Below, one piece after another: positions 60,093-64,000 of a DNA stretch of 64,000 bases; the first letter of the stretch is position 1, and each line of letters starts with the position of its first letter. The translations under genes were made by a program, and so were the position numbers. The stretch is taken from assembly GCA_013396915.1 (NCBI GenBank), contig VWZL01000260.1:226545-290544 (forward strand), read 5' to 3'. Below the pieces are notes generated by a model. That model ran no database searches. It was given only the letters and a program-made list of their open reading frames with translations, and was not told where the DNA came from. This DNA comes from Stercorarius parasiticus. Taxonomy: Eukaryota > Chordata > Aves > Charadriiformes > Stercorariidae.

Positions 60093-63000
60093 ACAGCAAT
60101 GAATCCTACTGGAAAACACGTCTGTTGTGTTGACAACTTTTTTTTTTCTTTTCTTCATAATCTGGAATAAAGCTGACACCAATTTCCCTCTCTCTACTCT
60201 TTCCTACCCAGTCATGAGGGTAGAGTGGGTCTGTTGCTATTCCAGTATACGTCAGTGCCACATACCATCACACTTACCTAACTGTCCCTTTAGTATCACA
60301 TTTTTAAAGCTTTTATACCCTTAATTAGGATGTTCTTATAAACCAGGGCTGCCATCTTTTTTTTTTTTTAATATGAGCTTTGCCAGGAGGTTGAACTCTG
60401 TGTAAAGGCAGTGAACACAGATGGATGGGCCCATTTGGGTTATTTTGCTAGGAGTCATTGATGGAAGAAGTTTGTGAGCACTGATGGCACTGAGGCCACC
60501 ACAGTCAATGTCCATGCCTTAGGAGGGGGACTCTGCTGAATGGGCTGGGCAGAAGGAGCCAGGCATCTTTCTGAAGGCACTGACACATGGGAAAATGTCT
60601 TGATGGAATATTGCTAAATGTCTTTACCAGGAGGAATGAGGCACCAGGGGTCTCCTGTATGCATTGCGTTGAACGCAGCCTTCTCCAAGGTAAGTTTGTT
60701 TAGGAGGAGGGAGGACACCTGACTGATATCTCCCCTCAAAACCAAAGCATTTTGCTTTGGCCTCCATTCCAGTGAAAGGTAGCATCTTCCAGACCAACAG
60801 AACAGTTGCAAGAATGAATGAGGCTCCAACGTCTCAAATTCTGCTCCCGCCTGGCCAGTGTCCCAGCGCTGTGATCCCTGGGTAGCAAAAATCATGAGTC
60901 AGCTCCCCCTGCCTCTCCGGCAGCCTGCTCGAGTGCAGTCAGGTCATGTTTTCAAACTTTCCTCTGCAAACAGGAGGGATGGAAACTTCTGCAGGAATGA
61001 AAGTTGAGGTTTGTGTTCAGTCTCTTCGTTCCAAGCTGGGACTCGAATACCAGCTTTACGTTTGTGAAAGGCTGGATAAATCAGGAGAGCTGGTAGTGAT
61101 GGAGTGTGTTTTTATGCTGGTTTTTCTGGGAATGGAGTCCAAACTACACCCCAGGATCTGAACGCTTGTGGGTTTGAAATTCAGCCTCCCACTTTTGAAG
61201 CTCTTCTGACTCTGAAATGTATTTTGAAAATAAAAAAATAGTATAAAGTGTATCTACATGGCATAACACAATGCCACGAACAGACAGTTAAAGGCTGCCT
61301 GGGACTTTTTAGCATAAGTCATGAACTGTAGGGTGCAAAGTAGGTTTTCTTGAACAGCTACTGGATGCTCCCCTCTCCTACCCCAAAAAGTTACACTGGG
61401 TGGAAAAAAAAAGCCTTTGGATGCAGACAACAAGCTGGTTTGGGAACTAGCAAGAAGTAGAGGTGTACGACCGCTCAGAGGCAGGTTAAGTTAGATTTTG
61501 TGGCACACTGTGCTAATGAAGCTGCCTTGTTTCCAGTGTTTGAGCAGGACTGTCTAGAGCTAGTTCAGGTATCTTTATGAGCAGAAAGAGAAAGCAAGGA
61601 TAAGTGCAGGGAGGCTGAAATGTGACACTTCCCTTTTCTTGGCAGGGACAGTCTGTGATCCACTGCTGCCTGAATATTCCTGTCTTTGACTCTTAAATTA
61701 AAAGGTGGTTGTACAGTTTCTTTTTCACCAATTTTTTTAGAGAGACAAATGAGGGAGTAAGATTCTATGCAAAACTAGTGCACCTTGGGATGAATGAATA
61801 ATGGAAGAGCACCATCGCTGCGGCCACATGTGGCATTGTTTACTCGTGTCACTGTAAATGATTAATGTGGAAAAGCTGCATTTGAACAAGTGAGATTGAT
61901 GAGAGCTTTACAGGCTATTTTTGTGTAATTTAAAACAGTGCCTATACTGGATGGTAAAAAGATGAATGAAGATGAGACAGCCAGTGCTGTCAGCTTTTCT
62001 CCCTCCTGATTCAATCTTTGGCCTTGCCCTGCCTCTGCTCCAGAAAGCCAAAGGCTTCAGATGAAGGATCGAAAGAGAAAACCAGAAGGCTGAGAGAAGA
62101 TTTTGGTCTCGACCACACTGGCAGATGCAGAGATATTTGAATTCACTCTTCCACATTAACCCTGGAGCCTGTAGCGTGGGGAAAGTTGGGTGATGGTGGG
62201 TGCAGAGACTCCTGAGCTGTCTGGAGGTGTGCTGGGGGGAGAAGGGGAGCGCCCAGATGCAATTTAACCATGTTTGTCTGGCCCTGGGCCCAGACTAATA
62301 AGCTCACAGTGTTGACGCCATCTCCTGTGCAGTGTTCAGGTTACTGAGATAAGTTGCATCTGGACCACATCCTGTTAAAGAAGTGGGTGTTATGGTGTGT
62401 CCAGAGGTCTCTACTAACGTGCCTATCTCTGTGCTCCAGTTCTGCATACTCTGCAGACATGTCTTTAAGGTTGCTTAAATCTGAAAGCCCAATTTTCATA
62501 GTTAATTGGAACAAAAGACAGGTTACAGGTAAGGGTCTTTTATAGTCCAGCAACAATTTCTAGGAGATAAAATGAGCTGTTCCTTAAGCATCTGTTAATA
62601 ATTTGTAGGGGACGTGGGAAATAACTACAACAGTCAAAAGGCAACCAAGAAACTTATCATGGATGACTTCAACCAGAGGGCCATTTGCTGCTGATCTCCT
62701 GTGGCCAATAACAAATATCCTTAGTATTTCTATAAATAATAATGTTGCCTTCTCAAAACAGGAAGTCCTGTATCCAGTACAAGGTAACTTGATAGTGGAC
62801 TTAAGTCTGCTGAACGAGAAAGTGTTAGTTACAGACCCAAAAAAGCACAGTTGCTGAGGTACCAGAGACCACAGTCAATTTAAATTTACTTTATACAAAT
62901 CAAAAAGGGCATTGACCAAAAGTCTGCACACTTGGAACTTTAATAGGGCCAGTTTTCCAAAGCTTAAAGCATTTGCTGGCATAACTGTATGAGCATATGC

Positions 63001-63958
63001 ATTTTAAGTGGGAAGGCGCTGAGAAAAATCAGGAATTGTTCAAGAATATTGTACTAGTTGTTCCAAACCCTGTGGTTCCATCAACAAAAAAAGGGTTATG
63101 TAGAACAACAACAAAAATTCCTTAGTTAAACAGAGAAACAATAAAACATTAAAGAATATACTAAGAACAAAAAAATGTCTGATCCCAATGGAGTTAAAAA
63201 AAAGATAAGGAATTTTTTTAGGCCTGTTAGGATCCAAAACAGTTCTGTGCCAGGTAAAAGTCTGAACTGCTAGGTTCATATGATAAAATCAAGAACACTC
63301 ATATAAAAAAGCAGAAAGACTGATAAATACTTCTTATTTGTATTTATCTGTGCCTGTCTGTAATGCTGGGTTGTGGGGCAGGAATGTTAGTAGCTGTAAC
63401 AAAGATGGATAGAAACAATTTGCTAAAATTAAAACACTTATGCATGGAGACGTAAATTTATTACTTGAGGAGTTATCGGAAGCATTATTATTGATTTCTA
63501 ACATAGCTGTGGGAATGAGGGAGTTCTGAAGTCTTGGTATACACTCATTGTCATTTTGTTATCTGTAGATGTATCAAAAGACTACAGGACAATAGATGTT
63601 CCCCAAAATGCTGCAGTTTGGGTTTAGGATTTTAGCTTCTCCTGTCATAGCTTCATCTATTTGGAGCCAAAGAGACAACAAGGCTGGCCTGAGCAGGCAG
63701 CAGGACTGCTTTCTTCCCTCTGCCTACTGGGCAGGACACGTCTGCAACCCGCTGGAATCCACTCTTCTGCTCTGCTCTGCTTCTTGAAGTTTCCCCTGCA
63801 GGTTTTAGAGGCTAGGGTCTAAAAGAGAACGCCAGCCCCCACCTTTTACCCAGACATTTTGTCAAGAACCAGGTTGGTGTGAATGTTGCTGGTCAGGTAA
63901 AAAGAGAAAGATGGAGCTGTGTGGGAACTCTGCCTCTGGATCCTGTCACCAGGGGGCA

Positions 63959-63959
63959 N
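63959..63959. other. Single undetermined base (N)
   Basis: It lies ten bases before a G run (63970-63977). It may be another unsized assembly gap. The window ends 41 bases later, so the context is too short to judge. Confidence 0.9.
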
Positions 63960-64000
63960 GTGTTATGCCGGGGGGGGTTCACCGAAAGGGTTATCAAAGA

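Larger units (their letters stand above)
58989..64000. other. Anonymous DNA to the end of the window
   Basis: No recognisable exon, RNA gene or transposon end. Small items are a CA run near 59536-59549, a possible degenerate ancient repeat near 60027-60092, a T run at 60358-60369, a lone N at 63959 and an eight-G run just after it. Confidence 0.55.

Noticed and set aside
1..64000. tRNA, rRNA, CRISPR arrays, operons, phage or plasmid features
   Set aside because: None seen. The repeats present are microsatellites, CR1 copies and one LTR, as expected for bird nuclear DNA.

Overview
This window looks like avian nuclear DNA. It carries five clear copies of CR1, the dominant LINE of birds and other sauropsids. 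Four keep recognisable 3-prime ends, three of them with the ATTCTATG-type octamer tail. It also carries a solo LTR of an endogenous retrovirus type that I recall as widespread in birds. There is no bacterial-style gene order, no operon, no rRNA or tRNA and no CRISPR array. I recognise no host protein-coding exon on either strand. The many short open frames look like chance frames, frames kept open by low-complexity sequence, or pieces of retrotransposon ORFs. The stretch is best read as intergenic DNA or the interior of a very large intron.

Layout. Bases 1-4017 are anonymous. A compact CpG-rich block at about 4022-4323 is the only promoter-like signal outside the LTR. From 4326 to 20014 the DNA is anonymous, with minor repeats and a degenerate fold-back element near 17.8 kb. 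A 3-prime CR1 fragment (+) lies at 20015-20822 and an older, deleted CR1 (-) at 23811-24650. From 24651 to 41639 the DNA is again anonymous, with a TCTCC microsatellite at 33.7 kb. Three CR1 fragments of different ages cluster at 41640-43550, two of them tail to tail. A 250-bp polypurine tract follows at 44068-44317.

The most informative part is 49909-57310. A near-complete but inactivated CR1 (-) at 49909 to about 53600 still shows an ORF1 with SGNH/GDSL-esterase motifs, an APE-type endonuclease and part of a reverse transcriptase. A lone N at 50964 sits exactly where a few hundred bases of the RT palm are missing. A second lone N at 55023 sits exactly at the junction of a head-to-tail 2288-bp duplication (52735-55022 and 55023-57310) in which I found no difference. 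Both point to assembly joins. The duplication is probably two overlapping contigs laid end to end, not biology.

A 1134-bp solo LTR (-) at 57850-58983 has a near-perfect 5-bp target-site duplication, a promoter-like element, a poly(A) signal and an internal array of about seven 45-51-bp repeats. The rest, to 64000, is anonymous. I found no new multi-gene system. The points most worth checking are the two N-marked joins, the CpG block and the LTR repeat array.
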